A stretch of 64,000 bases of DNA, from contig NZ_FCNZ02000006.1 of assembly GCF_001544495.1 (NCBI RefSeq), forward strand, positions 1-64,000, read 5' to 3'. Below the pieces are notes generated by a model. That model was not told the origin of the DNA. It did no database searches and worked only from the letters and a program-made list of their open reading frames with translations. The position numbers and the translations under genes are program-made. This DNA is from Caballeronia telluris. Its GTDB lineage: Bacteria > Pseudomonadota > Gammaproteobacteria > Burkholderiales > Burkholderiaceae. Within the stretch, counting starts at the first letter, position 1; each line of letters starts with the position of its first letter. This document shows, piece after piece, positions 45,301 to 53,603 of this stretch.

Positions 45301-45555
45301 GCCGACATAGTCGTGAAAATTGCCGCGGTCGACGCCATCGGTGGCCGCGAAGAGGCTCTGCACGCCGCGCAGCATCAGCTCGTAGGTCGCCATGCGCTGC
45401 TCGACGCGGCTCACCGTGTCGCCGAGCGAATACTTGAACTGCGACAGCAGTTCATTGCGGGAGCTTTGCCGCTCGTGGCTCCAGATGGTCCAGGTGACGC
45501 TAAGCGCGGCGCACAGGATCAGGAGCGGCAGCAGAAGAAGGCGCGCCCGGCTCAC
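42397..45555 (-). CDS. CHASE-PAS-PAS-GGDEF-EAL c-di-GMP enzyme
   Basis: A 1052-residue membrane protein: N-terminal helix, periplasmic CHASE domain (about residues 70-290), second helix (about 310-330), two PAS domains with PAC repeats (SGRDITERKQLE; THHDITERKIAE), GGDEF (RVGGDEFVVVL, with RESD as intact RxxD inhibitory site) and EAL (EALVRWRHPQRG, DDFGIGYSSL, EGVETEAQ). Both cyclase and phosphodiesterase motifs look intact, so it may switch between making and breaking c-di-GMP. GTG 45555 overlaps the stop of the periplasmic binding protein by four bases, so the two are coupled. Confidence 0.93.
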   Translation of the reverse strand: MSRARLLLLPLLILCAALSVTWTIWSHERQSSRNELLSQFKYSLGDTVSRVEQRMATYELMLRGVQSLFAATDGVDRGNFHDYVGSLNLDANFAGIQAIGIVEWVPAARREAHVDEMRRLGFASYAIQPDGGRRNYAPIVQREPYLGRNRAALGYDAWADPARRLAMEKARDSGMACITGKLRLTVDTEPDAPPGFVMYLPVYERGQPLLTVAERRAHLVGWVYASFRMSDVIASLYGERPPGLALAVYDGVEASASSLLYRSSDAAAPHAGVPLSANEYLVVAGHNWMLAMNAQDEFRTRFGRNAELTIAVAGTGLSLLLALLAWLTLTGRRRAMQLASMMTRELRENEEKFRAIADCTVNWEVWWGPDGKPRWINPSVTEYTGYTVDECMAMPDFAATLIHPEDMPRVAPAFADGLRGLRGDDLEFRCVRKDGSDIWFSVSWAPIRDARGTFTGFRTSGRDITERKQLEAELRIAAVAFDSLEAMMVTDADNTVLRVNSAFTECTGYASSEIVGQMPHVLRSGRHDDAFFRDMWDTIRREGGWQGEIWDRRKNGEVYPKWLTISAVSGDDGAVTHYVITHHDITERKIAEERIRQLAFFDALTRLPNRSLLLDRLKQAITASARGGTCGALLFIDLDHFKTLNDTLGHDKGDRLLQEVALRLASSVRESDTVARVGGDEFVVVLQSLHENRQEAAIQTEALGEKILSLLGNTYQLGAVEYRSTASVGATVFKGHRTSIDELLKQADLAMYKSKERGRNALCFFDPAMQTVVVERAALEVDLRKAIEDQQFLLHYQAQVTQGDRVTGAEALVRWRHPQRGLVPPADFIPLAEETGLILPLGNWVLETACTQLTLWALRPEMAHLTIAVNVSAQQLREPDFVDKVLAAIERTGARAHRLKLELTESVLVDNVQDIIQKMYALKAKGVVFSLDDFGIGYSSLSYLKRLPLDQLKIDQSFVRDVLVDPNDATIAKTIVALAQSLGLGVIAEGVETEAQRDFLASAGCHAYQGYFFCRPLPIEGFEAFAAKFDPWPRAGAGRKRGGVAGDVRVEA

Positions 45556-46346
45556 GGCGGCGTCTGGAAATCGACCATCGACTTCGCGAGGTCCGGCTTG
45601 AAGTATTTCTCGAAGATGCGCCGCACGGTTCCGTCGGCGCGCATGCCGTTCACGAGCGCGCGCCACTTCTCCTGCTCGGCGGCGGGCAGCGCCTTCTTGG
45701 ACATGATGAGACCGTGCGGCGCGGCCGGATCGTTGAACTCGATGATGGTCGTGACATCGCGGATCTTTCGCTCTTCGAGCGCGGGATAGTCGAACGGCTC
45801 GATGATCATGCCCTGGATACGGCGCAGCAGCAGCGCCTGGTAGAGCGGATCGGGGCCGCCCGCCTGGCTCGTGCGATTCGCGGCGGCGAGTTCGTCGACG
45901 AGATGGTTCGCCGATGCGCTATAGCGGAAGCCGCGGATCACGCCGAGCTGGAAGGCGTCGTTGTGCTCGAAATCGGCGAGCTGCTGGATGCCGGCGTCGC
46001 GGCGCACGAGCAGGTAGTACTTGTTGCTGAAGTACCAGGCGAACGACGCGTAGCGGTCGCGATCGGCGTTCGTGATGCCGGAGAGGCTGAAATCGAGCGC
46101 GCCGGATTCGATCAGTTGCCAGATGCGCGCGCGCGACATGAGGCTGACGCTGACCTTGCAGCCGCTGCGGCGGATCAGTTCGTCGGCGAAATCCTTGTCG
46201 ATGCCGGTGTCGGTATCGGCGGAATAGAGCAGGCCGTGATCGTGCAGCGCGAGCGTGAACGGACGCGAGCAGTCGGGCCCGGCTGCCATCGCGGGACCGA
46301 GCGTGCACAACGCGAGCAGCAAGCCGCCGATTCCGTGTCGGATCAC
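45552..46346 (-). CDS. Periplasmic solute-binding (PBPb/SBP_bac_3-type) protein
   Basis: A 264-residue exported protein with a signal peptide (IRHGIGGLLLALCTLGPAMAAG) and a type-II periplasmic binding fold (GIDKDFADELIRRSGCKVSVS; ALDFSLSGITNADRDRYASFAWYF; MIIEPFDYPALEERKI). It resembles amino-acid-binding proteins, but no ABC permease or ATPase is nearby. The start is GTG 46346 with GGAGG six bases upstream. It is coupled to the CHASE-GGDEF-EAL gene, so it probably serves as a ligand sensor for that protein rather than for transport. Confidence 0.88.
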   Translation of the reverse strand: MIRHGIGGLLLALCTLGPAMAAGPDCSRPFTLALHDHGLLYSADTDTGIDKDFADELIRRSGCKVSVSLMSRARIWQLIESGALDFSLSGITNADRDRYASFAWYFSNKYYLLVRRDAGIQQLADFEHNDAFQLGVIRGFRYSASANHLVDELAAANRTSQAGGPDPLYQALLLRRIQGMIIEPFDYPALEERKIRDVTTIIEFNDPAAPHGLIMSKKALPAAEQEKWRALVNGMRADGTVRRIFEKYFKPDLAKSMVDFQTPP

Positions 46347-46664
46347 TACGCCTCCAGGAGATTGAAGCGAACGAAAGCGGATGCCGTCGCCGGGCGCTAT
46401 CGATAACGCGGTTGATGTGCCTTCCTGCATGGACGGCCGGTGGCCCATACGATGCACGAGCGCGAAGCGCTCCATATGCGTTGTCGGCAGGGGCGCGGCA
46501 ATCTTGAGGGCGCGCGGACGATTTTGTCGCGCGAGGCGAATCCATCCATCCGGATGCCCGCTTTCCGGCGGTGCGCGGCCCCTCGCATGCCGGGTGGCGC
46601 GCGCGCGACGGGTATCGAAGAATGGGCGCAGGACACGCGGAAACGATTCGGCGGGGAGCAGCTC
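46347..46664. other. Divergent promoter region (binding protein / Usp)
   Basis: A 318-base gap between two divergent genes. I see no further gene or clear promoter hexamers; short inverted GC-rich repeats are present but unremarkable. Confidence 0.55.
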
Positions 46665-47120
46665 ATGCGGTGCATCGTGGTGGCATACAACGGTTCGGAG
46701 TGCGCGCTCGGCGCCGCGCTTTTCGCGAAACACATGGCGCAGCAACGCGGCGCACGACTGCACATCCTGACGGTCGCGCGGGTGCCGGCGGTCGGTTTCG
46801 ACGCCTGCATGAACGAGATCATGGAGCAGCGCATCGCGCACTGGGAACAAGCGCTTTCCGTATTGAAAGCGAGGCTGCCGGACACGCAGGACACGATCCG
46901 GCTGTCGCTGCGCACCGGCGACCCGTGGCGCGAGATCGTCGATTACGCGGCCGAGCACGGCGCGGGCGAAATCGTCGTGGGCTGCCGCCGCTACTGGCTG
47001 GGGCGCTGGCCGGCGAGCCACGTCGTGCGGCGCGTCGTGGCGCATGCGCGATGCGCGGTCACCGTCGTGCCGAAGCCCGGCCGCGCATTCACCGCGACGC
47101 ACGGCCACGCGGTCGCCTGA
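46665..47120 (+). CDS. Universal stress protein (UspA family)
   Basis: A 151-residue Usp-fold protein (MRCIVVAYNGSECALGAALFA; LRTGDPWREIVDYAAEHGAGEIVVGCRRYWLGRWPASHVVRRVVAHARCAVTVV, quoted in part) with the helix-strand pattern of UspA. The usual ATP-binding G-x2-G-x9-GS segment is altered (GCRRYWLGRWPASHVV), so ATP binding is doubtful. ATG 46665 has a GGGGAG ribosome site; the frame extends upstream to 46440 but that part is not Usp-like. Confidence 0.8.
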   Translation: MRCIVVAYNGSECALGAALFAKHMAQQRGARLHILTVARVPAVGFDACMNEIMEQRIAHWEQALSVLKARLPDTQDTIRLSLRTGDPWREIVDYAAEHGAGEIVVGCRRYWLGRWPASHVVRRVVAHARCAVTVVPKPGRAFTATHGHAVA

Positions 47121-47139
47121 TCGAAGGCGGCGCGTTCGC

Positions 47140-48693
47140 TCACAGTTGCGATTCGATCGGCAAGAGTCCGAGGAACCAGATTCCGGTGCGCCGCATCGCC
47201 GACACGTCCGGCTCCTTGTCGAGTTCCGTCAGCGTGCCGTCGGACGCGGTGTCGATCCAGACGATGTGGCTGCCGCCCTGCGGATCGCCGCGCAATTCGA
47301 GCCGCCACGCAACGCGGTCGAGATTCTTGCCGATGCCGTCGACCACTTCGCCCGCCGCCTGCGCGCTCTCGCAATACACGCCGATCTCCGTGTTCAGTTC
47401 GACCGAGCGCGGATCGAGGTTCATCGAGCCGATGAAGATGCCGGTGCGGTCGAACACGTAGGTCTTCGCGTGCAGCGAAGCCTTCGACGATCCGAAGGTC
47501 GATTTCTTTTCCGTCGACTGGTTGCCCGCGACCGGCTTGAGTTCGTAGAGACGCACGCCCGCTTCGAGCAGATCCTTCCGATAGCGCTGATAGCCCGCGT
47601 GCACGGCGGAGACGTCGGTGGCCGCGAGCGAATTGGTCAGCACCGTGACGCGCACGCCGCGCGCGGTCATGCCGGCAAGCCACGCGACGCCTTCCTTTTG
47701 CGGCACGAAGTACGGCGAGACGACGAGCATCTCCTGCTCCGGCTGAAGTTTCAGCGCCTTGAGCTGCGACATCAGGTGTCCTTCTGCATCCGTCGGCGCG
47801 CGGGTGATCTTCGCGGGATCGTCGTAAAGGAGCGTCGCCTTGCCCCAGGAGAATTCGGCATCGCGGCTGTGCAGCGCGTCGGTCAGGCGCGCCTTGGCCT
47901 GGATGAAGTACGGCGTGCTGCGCTCGGACGCCATGTACGCGTCGAGTTGCGCGCGATAGTCGAGCAGGTCGTTCGGGTCTCCGTGACGGCCCATCAGGTT
48001 GTCGATCGGATACGCAGCCTCCGAGTTCCAGTATTCGTCGAACGCGACCGACACTTCGCGCACCACCGGACCGTGCACGAGCACGTCGAGGTCGCCGAAC
48101 GCGACGGTCGTCGAGGCGCCAAAGTATTCGTCGCCGATGTTGCGGCCGCCGAGAATCGCGCCCTGGTTGTCGGCGATCAGCGCCTTGTTGTGCATGCGCC
48201 GGTTCACGCGGAAGAATTCGAGCGCCGAGCCGAGCCGCTTGAAACTACGGCTCGCGACCGGATTGAAGAGCCGGACTTCGACGTTTGGATGCGAGGCGAG
48301 CGCGAGCAGCACGCGATCGTCCGCGTTCGTGCCGAGGTCGTCGAGCAGAAGGCGCACGCGCACGCCGCGGTCCGCCGCGCGCAGCATGGCGGCGGCGAGC
48401 GTGCGGCCCGTGGCGTCGTCGTGCCAGATGTAGTACTGCATGTCGAGCGTGCGGTCTGCCGTCTCGGTCAGGATGATGCGCGCGACGAGCGCGTCCATCG
48501 CATCGGGCAGCAGGTGGAAAGCGGTTTCGCCGGGATGCGCCTGCTCGCCCGGCGCGAACGCGGCGCCAAGGCGCGTGCGGGCGGTGTCCTGAACGGCGTG
48601 CGTCGCGATGCGGCCGCCTTGCGGCGGAAGGCTCGCGCACGCGTTCAGAAGCAGGACGAGCAAGGCCGCCATCAGTCGACGAAGCTGGATCAT
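47140..48693 (-). CDS. Phospholipase-D-family lipoprotein (cardiolipin-synthase-C-like)
   Basis: A 517-residue protein with a lipoprotein signal (lipobox LNAC, Cys19) and two HKD active sites: MHNKALIADNQGAILGGRN near residue 166 and LHAKTYVFDRTGIFIGSMNLD near 406. The plan fits ClsC/YmdC-type enzymes, which transfer phosphatidyl groups to make cardiolipin or related lipids. Phospholipase D activity cannot be excluded. The lipid anchor suggests that it works at the envelope. ATG 48693 has GGGGAG upstream. It converges on the Usp gene (gap 19 bases). Confidence 0.88.
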   Translation of the reverse strand: MIQLRRLMAALLVLLLNACASLPPQGGRIATHAVQDTARTRLGAAFAPGEQAHPGETAFHLLPDAMDALVARIILTETADRTLDMQYYIWHDDATGRTLAAAMLRAADRGVRVRLLLDDLGTNADDRVLLALASHPNVEVRLFNPVASRSFKRLGSALEFFRVNRRMHNKALIADNQGAILGGRNIGDEYFGASTTVAFGDLDVLVHGPVVREVSVAFDEYWNSEAAYPIDNLMGRHGDPNDLLDYRAQLDAYMASERSTPYFIQAKARLTDALHSRDAEFSWGKATLLYDDPAKITRAPTDAEGHLMSQLKALKLQPEQEMLVVSPYFVPQKEGVAWLAGMTARGVRVTVLTNSLAATDVSAVHAGYQRYRKDLLEAGVRLYELKPVAGNQSTEKKSTFGSSKASLHAKTYVFDRTGIFIGSMNLDPRSVELNTEIGVYCESAQAAGEVVDGIGKNLDRVAWRLELRGDPQGGSHIVWIDTASDGTLTELDKEPDVSAMRRTGIWFLGLLPIESQL

Positions 48694-48809
48694 GTGCGCT
48701 CCCCGCGTGACATGAAAGAGCGCTGCCGAGGACAGCGCGCCGTCGGTGATCCTACATGGTTTGCCGCGCGCGCTGGTTTCGTCTGGTGTTGGCTTCGGAG
48801 GTTTGTCGG

Positions 48810-49118
48810 CTAGTCGTCGGCGCCGGGGTTCTTCTCCGGCAGCGGCTGATCCGTGCCGGGTTCCACAGGCGTAGGAATGGCGTCGCCGATCGGCTTCGAG
48901 ACTTCGTTCACCGCCTCCGGCGTGTCCTCGACAGGACCCGCAACCTCGGCATCGTCTGCCACGCTATCGCCCTTTTTGGGTATCGGCTGATCGAGGCCCG
49001 GTTCGACCGGCGCCGGTATCGCATCGCCGATGGGTATCGACACGTCCGTGGGCGCGTCGCTTAGGTCGTCGTGTGCGTCGTCCGGCGTTTCGTTCTCGTC
49101 CGAAGGTGAAGTCGTCAT
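48810..49118 (-). CDS. Acidic repeat protein, unknown function
   Basis: A 102-residue, very acidic and Pro-rich protein without membrane segment or signal, made of two near-identical 24-residue units (V26-K49 and V73-K96; core PIGDAIPxPVEPGxDQPxP) joined by an acidic linker. It is probably disordered. A strong AGGAGG ribosome site precedes ATG 49118. No family is recognised. Confidence 0.7.
   Translation of the reverse strand: MTTSPSDENETPDDAHDDLSDAPTDVSIPIGDAIPAPVEPGLDQPIPKKGDSVADDAEVAGPVEDTPEAVNEVSKPIGDAIPTPVEPGTDQPLPEKNPGADD
48831..48902 (-). repeat. Second copy of the 72-base coding repeat
   Basis: This 72-base unit encodes residues 73-96 of the acidic repeat protein and matches the unit at 48972-49043 at most positions of its protein translation (VSxPIGDAIPxPVEPGxDQP). 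Confidence 0.75.
48972..49043 (-). repeat. First copy of the 72-base coding repeat
   Basis: This unit encodes residues 26-49 of the acidic repeat protein. The two copies differ mainly at Ala/Thr, Leu/Thr and Ile/Leu positions, which suggests an old internal duplication. Confidence 0.75.
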
Positions 49119-49193
49119 GACGGCCTCCTGCCGGCAGTGGTTGATTCAACCTGCCGCAAGACCCGTTCCACGATCATTATTGTCTTCGACACT

Positions 49194-50303
49194 TCACTGG
49201 CTCGCGCCCGACACGAGCCGGTCGATCATGTTGCGGATCGCACGCATCTGGACGCCGCGATGGTCGGCGAAATGGCTGCCGGTGTAGCCCCACCAGTCCC
49301 AGCAGCCGTTGGGATTCAGGCCGGGGATGGAGACCGCCTGCGGAAACAGCACGACGATCCGGTTGGTCTCCGCCCAGCGCGCGTAGCCCGCGTCGCGCAC
49401 GAACGTCTCGCCGAAGAAGAGGCCGCCGCCCGGCGGCGAGTCGAGCGGCAGATAATCCTGGCCCTGCTCGCAGCCGTGCAGCGCGACGTGCAGGCGGCAA
49501 CGCGTCCCGGTCTTGCACGCGGCGGGCACGTAGAGCCAGCCCGAGGCATCCATGCCCGTCGTCCAGGCGAAGCTCGCGGGGCGATCCGCCGGCAGATAGC
49601 GCGTCTGGTCGAAACGGAGAAAGTGCGTCTGCGTCGCTTGCGTCGTGGCGGGCGCTGCGAGCGGCGCCGGACCGTAGATCCAGCCGAGCATCTCCTTCGC
49701 CGCGTCGAACCGGCATTTCCCGATGAACGGCGACTCGGACTTCGAACACGCCACGCCGTAGTTCGCGGTCGGCATCGTGTGACCGGTCTTGTCGCGGTCG
49801 ATCTCCGTGCGGCTTTGCTCCGGCACGCCGAGCGCCGCGTAGTAATCGCCCAGTTGCTTCACGACGGGTCGCGGCACGGTCGCGTCGCTCGCGCCGGAAA
49901 TCATGATGACGCGCTGGCCGCCGATGTTCGCCGCATCGTCGATCAGGCGGCTCGCCGCGAACGCCTTGGTCTTCGCGACGAGCGCGGGGACGTCGGCGCT
50001 CGTCGGCGTGACTGCGCAGAGGCTCGCCGGCTGAATCGTGCAGGAGCATTGGGTCGTCGCGATCGCGATGCTGCCCTGCGCGCAGTAGTACGGCCCGCCC
50101 GCCACGACGCCGACGCCTTTCACGATCGACGAATACGCGACGCCGAGTTGCACCGCCATGAAGCCGCCGGACGAGAGGCCGGAGACCGAAGTCTGGCTAA
50201 CGTCGATGTCGAGCGCAGGCAGCGGCGGGTAGGTCTCGGCAGAGACGAAGCCCGGCCGGAGCGCCGACAGCGCGAACGCGCAGACACACGGAATGGCTTT
50301 CAT
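49194..50303 (-). CDS. Secreted PHB-depolymerase-like esterase
   Basis: A 369-residue exported alpha/beta hydrolase with a signal peptide (about residues 1-22, ending near GFVSA) and the lipase box GLSSG (42-46, nucleophile Ser44). Family features are the Cys-rich core, the oxyanion-like LHVALHGCEQG and the C-terminal NPNGCWDWWGYTG with the catalytic-His region near the end (SHFADHRGVQM). It should hydrolyse short-chain polyhydroxyalkanoate or similar esters. No starch- or PHB-binding module is attached, so the true polymer is uncertain. ATG 50303 was chosen because it begins the signal peptide. Confidence 0.85.
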   Translation of the reverse strand: MKAIPCVCAFALSALRPGFVSAETYPPLPALDIDVSQTSVSGLSSGGFMAVQLGVAYSSIVKGVGVVAGGPYYCAQGSIAIATTQCSCTIQPASLCAVTPTSADVPALVAKTKAFAASRLIDDAANIGGQRVIMISGASDATVPRPVVKQLGDYYAALGVPEQSRTEIDRDKTGHTMPTANYGVACSKSESPFIGKCRFDAAKEMLGWIYGPAPLAAPATTQATQTHFLRFDQTRYLPADRPASFAWTTGMDASGWLYVPAACKTGTRCRLHVALHGCEQGQDYLPLDSPPGGGLFFGETFVRDAGYARWAETNRIVVLFPQAVSIPGLNPNGCWDWWGYTGSHFADHRGVQMRAIRNMIDRLVSGASQ

Positions 50304-50455
50304 CGGCTCGCCTCGCGCGGTTCGATGTGGCTCGTGCACAAAGGGAAACGCCCGCGCACGCGCCTTGAGCAAATGCGCGACTGATCGAGATAATCTTAGG
50401 AGGAAAAACCGGCGTGTTCGGCTTTGTGTCGTCCCGATGCCGGAGATTGGCCGAT

Positions 50456-52027
50456 TTACCGGGCGAGCGCGCCCCGCACGAACGCCGGTCCTTCGTCGCC
50501 CTGCGCCTCGGCGCAGCGGCTCGAAAGCGCCACGACATTGCGGCCCATCGCTTTCGCGCGATACAGCGCGCGGTCCGCGTCCTGGATCATTTCGGACACG
50601 TCCATGCCCGATTCCGGGTCCCAGCTCGCGCTGCCGATGCTGGCCGTCACGCAGCCGAACTCGCTGCCGGCGTGACGAAGCGACAGATCGCAGATGGCCG
50701 CACGAATCTTTTCCGCGATGAACGACGCCCCCGCCGCGTGCGTGTTCGGCAGCACGACGACGAATTCCTCGCCGCCGTAGCGCGCCGCCGTATCGCCGGG
50801 ACGCCGGATGCTGTCGCCGATGCACTTCGCGACCGCTGCCAGCGCTTCGTCGCCGGCCTGATGGCCGTAGGTGTCGTTATAGGCCTTGAAGCGGTCGATA
50901 TCGACGAAAAGCAGCGAAAACACGCCGCGCGCGCGCCGTGCGCGGCGCCATTCGAGGTCGAGGACTTCCCCGAACGTGCGGCGGTTATTGAGGCCCGTCA
51001 GACCGTCGGTGCGGGCGAGCAGCTGCAATTCCGATTCCGCGCGCATGCGCCGCCGCAACTGTCTGCCGAGCACCGCCGAGAGCGCGACGAACGCCACGCC
51101 GAGCGCCGCCATCAGCGAGCCGATCGTGAGCGCGCGGCGCCGCCACGCGGCGTAGATATCCTGCTCGGCGACCGCCACCATCACGATGAACGGCAGATGC
51201 GGCAGCGTCTTGAACGTATAGAGGCGCCGGACGTGGTCGATGGAGGCGGTGTCCGAGAAGTCGCCTTCCTTGTCGGCGACGAAGCGGCGGAACGTGCTGG
51301 CCTTGCTGATGTCGCGTCCGATGATGCGTTCGTCGAAGGGCTGGCGCATGACCATCACGCCGTTGCCCCCGATCACGGAGGCCGATCCGCGCGCGCCGAG
51401 CGACAGCCCGGCAAAGAGATTGCGGAAATAGTCGAGGCTCACGGCGATCATCGCGATGCCCGCGAACGACCCGTCCGGGCGCGAGATGCGGCGGCTCAGC
51501 ACGATGCTCGGCGTCGGGCCGAGCAGGACGAAGCGGACCGGATCGCTGATGAAAAGACCGGCGTCGCGCCTGTCGCGCTGCGCGGTGAAGAACGCGGCGC
51601 TGGCGAAGTTGGCCCAGCGCGGCACGTCGCTCACGGAATCGATGACGACATTGCCCGACGCGTCGAGCACCAGCAGCGCTTCGAGAAATTTGGCGGTGGC
51701 CGCGCGGTCGAACAGGACGTCGCGACGCAGATGCGCGGGCAGCGCGCCGACGGCGGGCTGCCTCAGTCCTTCGATGATCGCCTGAAGCGAGAGATCGTAA
51801 AGCTCGAAATTGCGGACGATGTCGCGCTCGGCAATCAGCGCGACATTACGCGACGTTTCGCGCGTGCGTTCGAGCGCATCCTGACGGCTCTGATAAAGCA
51901 CGAGCGCGCATAGACCGACCATCACGATGGCAAGCAAGGCAGCGCCATACACGATGCCATGCAGCGCGATGGATTGCTTGTCTTTGAATCGTTCTCGCAG
52001 ACGTATAAACCATTCGTTCGTTTTCAT
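50456..52027 (-). CDS. dCache-type membrane diguanylate cyclase
   Basis: A 523-residue protein with two membrane helices (about residues 22-45 and 300-325) flanking a periplasmic dCache sensor, and a C-terminal GGDEF domain with active site YGGEEFVVVL and the inhibitory RxxD (RPGD) five residues before it. It should make c-di-GMP in response to an external ligand. ATG 52027 lies beside an AT-rich region. It diverges from the chromate transporter gene. Confidence 0.9.
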   Translation of the reverse strand: MKTNEWFIRLRERFKDKQSIALHGIVYGAALLAIVMVGLCALVLYQSRQDALERTRETSRNVALIAERDIVRNFELYDLSLQAIIEGLRQPAVGALPAHLRRDVLFDRAATAKFLEALLVLDASGNVVIDSVSDVPRWANFASAAFFTAQRDRRDAGLFISDPVRFVLLGPTPSIVLSRRISRPDGSFAGIAMIAVSLDYFRNLFAGLSLGARGSASVIGGNGVMVMRQPFDERIIGRDISKASTFRRFVADKEGDFSDTASIDHVRRLYTFKTLPHLPFIVMVAVAEQDIYAAWRRRALTIGSLMAALGVAFVALSAVLGRQLRRRMRAESELQLLARTDGLTGLNNRRTFGEVLDLEWRRARRARGVFSLLFVDIDRFKAYNDTYGHQAGDEALAAVAKCIGDSIRRPGDTAARYGGEEFVVVLPNTHAAGASFIAEKIRAAICDLSLRHAGSEFGCVTASIGSASWDPESGMDVSEMIQDADRALYRAKAMGRNVVALSSRCAEAQGDEGPAFVRGALAR

Positions 52028-52406
52028 TGATCAGAACTTTGAAACGTTTGCCAGAGAATTCTATTTATAAAAACACTTCAGTGCCATTGAAAAAAATCTG
52101 CTGAAACGTTTTCGTTGGATAAATGCCCACATCAGGAAAACCCCGATGATCCTTTCGCAATACGAATGCAAGGCTGCGTTAAGATCGCGGAAAACCCAAG
52201 CCCGGCGGGGATTGCAGGGAAATTCCACGGTAACGTCTGAAGGGTTCAGCCGCATTGCGCACGGCGGATCGGTACGTTATTCAGCACGAACATTCGTGTT
52301 CTGCGAGTTGCGGCGATTAACCATCGTCTAATCGTAAGCTAGTTTAGCGTCGTTGCCATGCGCACAAAAACAGGACAAAAGCGGATCAGGTTTTCGGATA
52401 CGAAAA
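52028..52406. other. AT-richer divergent promoter region
   Basis: A 379-base gap between the dCache-GGDEF gene and the chromate transporter. Its first 100 bases are markedly AT-richer than the rest of the window, which fits promoter or H-NS-like silencing sequence. No gene is evident. Confidence 0.55.
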
Positions 52407-53603
52407 ATGGCGATGACAAGTGCGGACATCAATCTCGTGGGCGAGCGTGAATCACTTTGGCGCCTGTTCTGGACGGTATGCGGGTTGTCGGCGGTATCGT
52501 GGGGCGGACTCGCACTCATGGCGCAACTCGAACGCCATTATGTGGAACGCCGGCAATACCTTTCCCCATTGGCCTTCGCCGATCTGACGGCGCTCGCGTG
52601 GATGGTGCCCGGGCCAGTGGGATGCAACGTCGCGGTGCAACTGGGACACGTGCTGCGCGGCCGCGCGGGCGCGTGGGCCGCCGGAATCGGGAGCGTGCTG
52701 CCGTTTTTCCTGCTGATGACGCTTTTCGCGATCTTTTATCGCACGCCGCTGGTCCGCTCGCTCACCTCGCCGACGCTCGTGAATCACTTCAGCGTCGTGC
52801 TGGCCGTGCTGATCGGCGTGACGTGGTACAAGCAGACCCGCACGATCCTGCGCGGCAAGGTGGAATGGGCGGCATCGCTCTTCGCCTGCGCGACGCTCGT
52901 GCTTGCGCACGGGCCGGGGGCCTACGTGCTGGTGCTCGCGAGCACCTTCGCCGCGGGATGGATGCTCGAAGCGGAACGCGAGACCGTCTCCGATGTACTG
53001 CACACGCGCAGCGACTGGCGGCTGCCGGTGGTGCTCGCCGCGCTGCTGCTGGTTTTTGCGCTGCCGCTGCCGACGCCGTGGCAATTCACGCTGTTGTGGC
53101 CGCGGCTCGCGGGCGCGGGGCTGACGCTGTTCGGCGGCGGTTTTTCCGCGCTGCCGGTGTTGAAGGCGCTGTTCGTCACGCCGGGCACGGGCGTCTCCGA
53201 CAACGATTTCACGCTGGCCTTTGCCCTTTCGCCGATCGCGCCGGGACCGCTTCTGAACGTGATTCCGTTCTTCGGCTATCTGATCGATGGCTGGCTGGGC
53301 GCGCTCGTCGCGACGGTCGCGTTGTTCGTGCCCTCGGGATGCCTCGTCATCTTCGCCCAGCGGCATCTGGCGGCGCTCAAGAGCTATCCGCGCTTCGAGA
53401 ACGGCATGCGGCTGCTGCGCGCCGCCACCACCGCGTTCCTCGCGATCGCGGTGCTGAAGATTCTCCTGCACATTCCGCCGCAGCCTGCGTACCTCGTGAC
53501 TGCGGCCTTCGGATGCATGTGCCTCGCGAAGCTGAAGCTGCCGGTGTACACCGTCTACGCGACCGTCGCGGGCGCGTTCGGCCTCTGGCTGCTATGCCAT
53601 TAG
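52407..53603 (+). CDS. chrA: Chromate transporter (CHR family)
   Basis: A 398-residue inner-membrane protein with two homologous CHR domains, each rich in hydrophobic helices. The family signatures are PGPVGCNVAVQLGHVLRGRAGAWAAG in the first half and FGGGFSALPVLKALFV plus SPIAPGPLLNVIPFFGYLIDG in the second. It should export chromate or act in sulfate-type anion exchange. ATG 52407 is used (another ATG lies two codons later). Its stop overlaps the proQ stop by four bases from the opposite strand. Confidence 0.88.
   Translation: MAMTSADINLVGERESLWRLFWTVCGLSAVSWGGLALMAQLERHYVERRQYLSPLAFADLTALAWMVPGPVGCNVAVQLGHVLRGRAGAWAAGIGSVLPFFLLMTLFAIFYRTPLVRSLTSPTLVNHFSVVLAVLIGVTWYKQTRTILRGKVEWAASLFACATLVLAHGPGAYVLVLASTFAAGWMLEAERETVSDVLHTRSDWRLPVVLAALLLVFALPLPTPWQFTLLWPRLAGAGLTLFGGGFSALPVLKALFVTPGTGVSDNDFTLAFALSPIAPGPLLNVIPFFGYLIDGWLGALVATVALFVPSGCLVIFAQRHLAALKSYPRFENGMRLLRAATTAFLAIAVLKILLHIPPQPAYLVTAAFGCMCLAKLKLPVYTVYATVAGAFGLWLLCH

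Noticed and set aside
45552-46346. ABC amino-acid importer operon
   Set aside because: Only the binding protein is present; the coupled neighbour is a c-di-GMP enzyme, and no permease or ATPase lies on either side.
47140-48693. Phospholipase D type VI effector
   Set aside because: The protein has a lipobox and a ClsC-like two-HKD layout, with no VgrG, PAAR or immunity gene nearby.
48831-49043. CRISPR-like or VNTR DNA repeat
   Set aside because: Only two units exist, they are in frame within a gene, and conservation follows the protein rather than the DNA.
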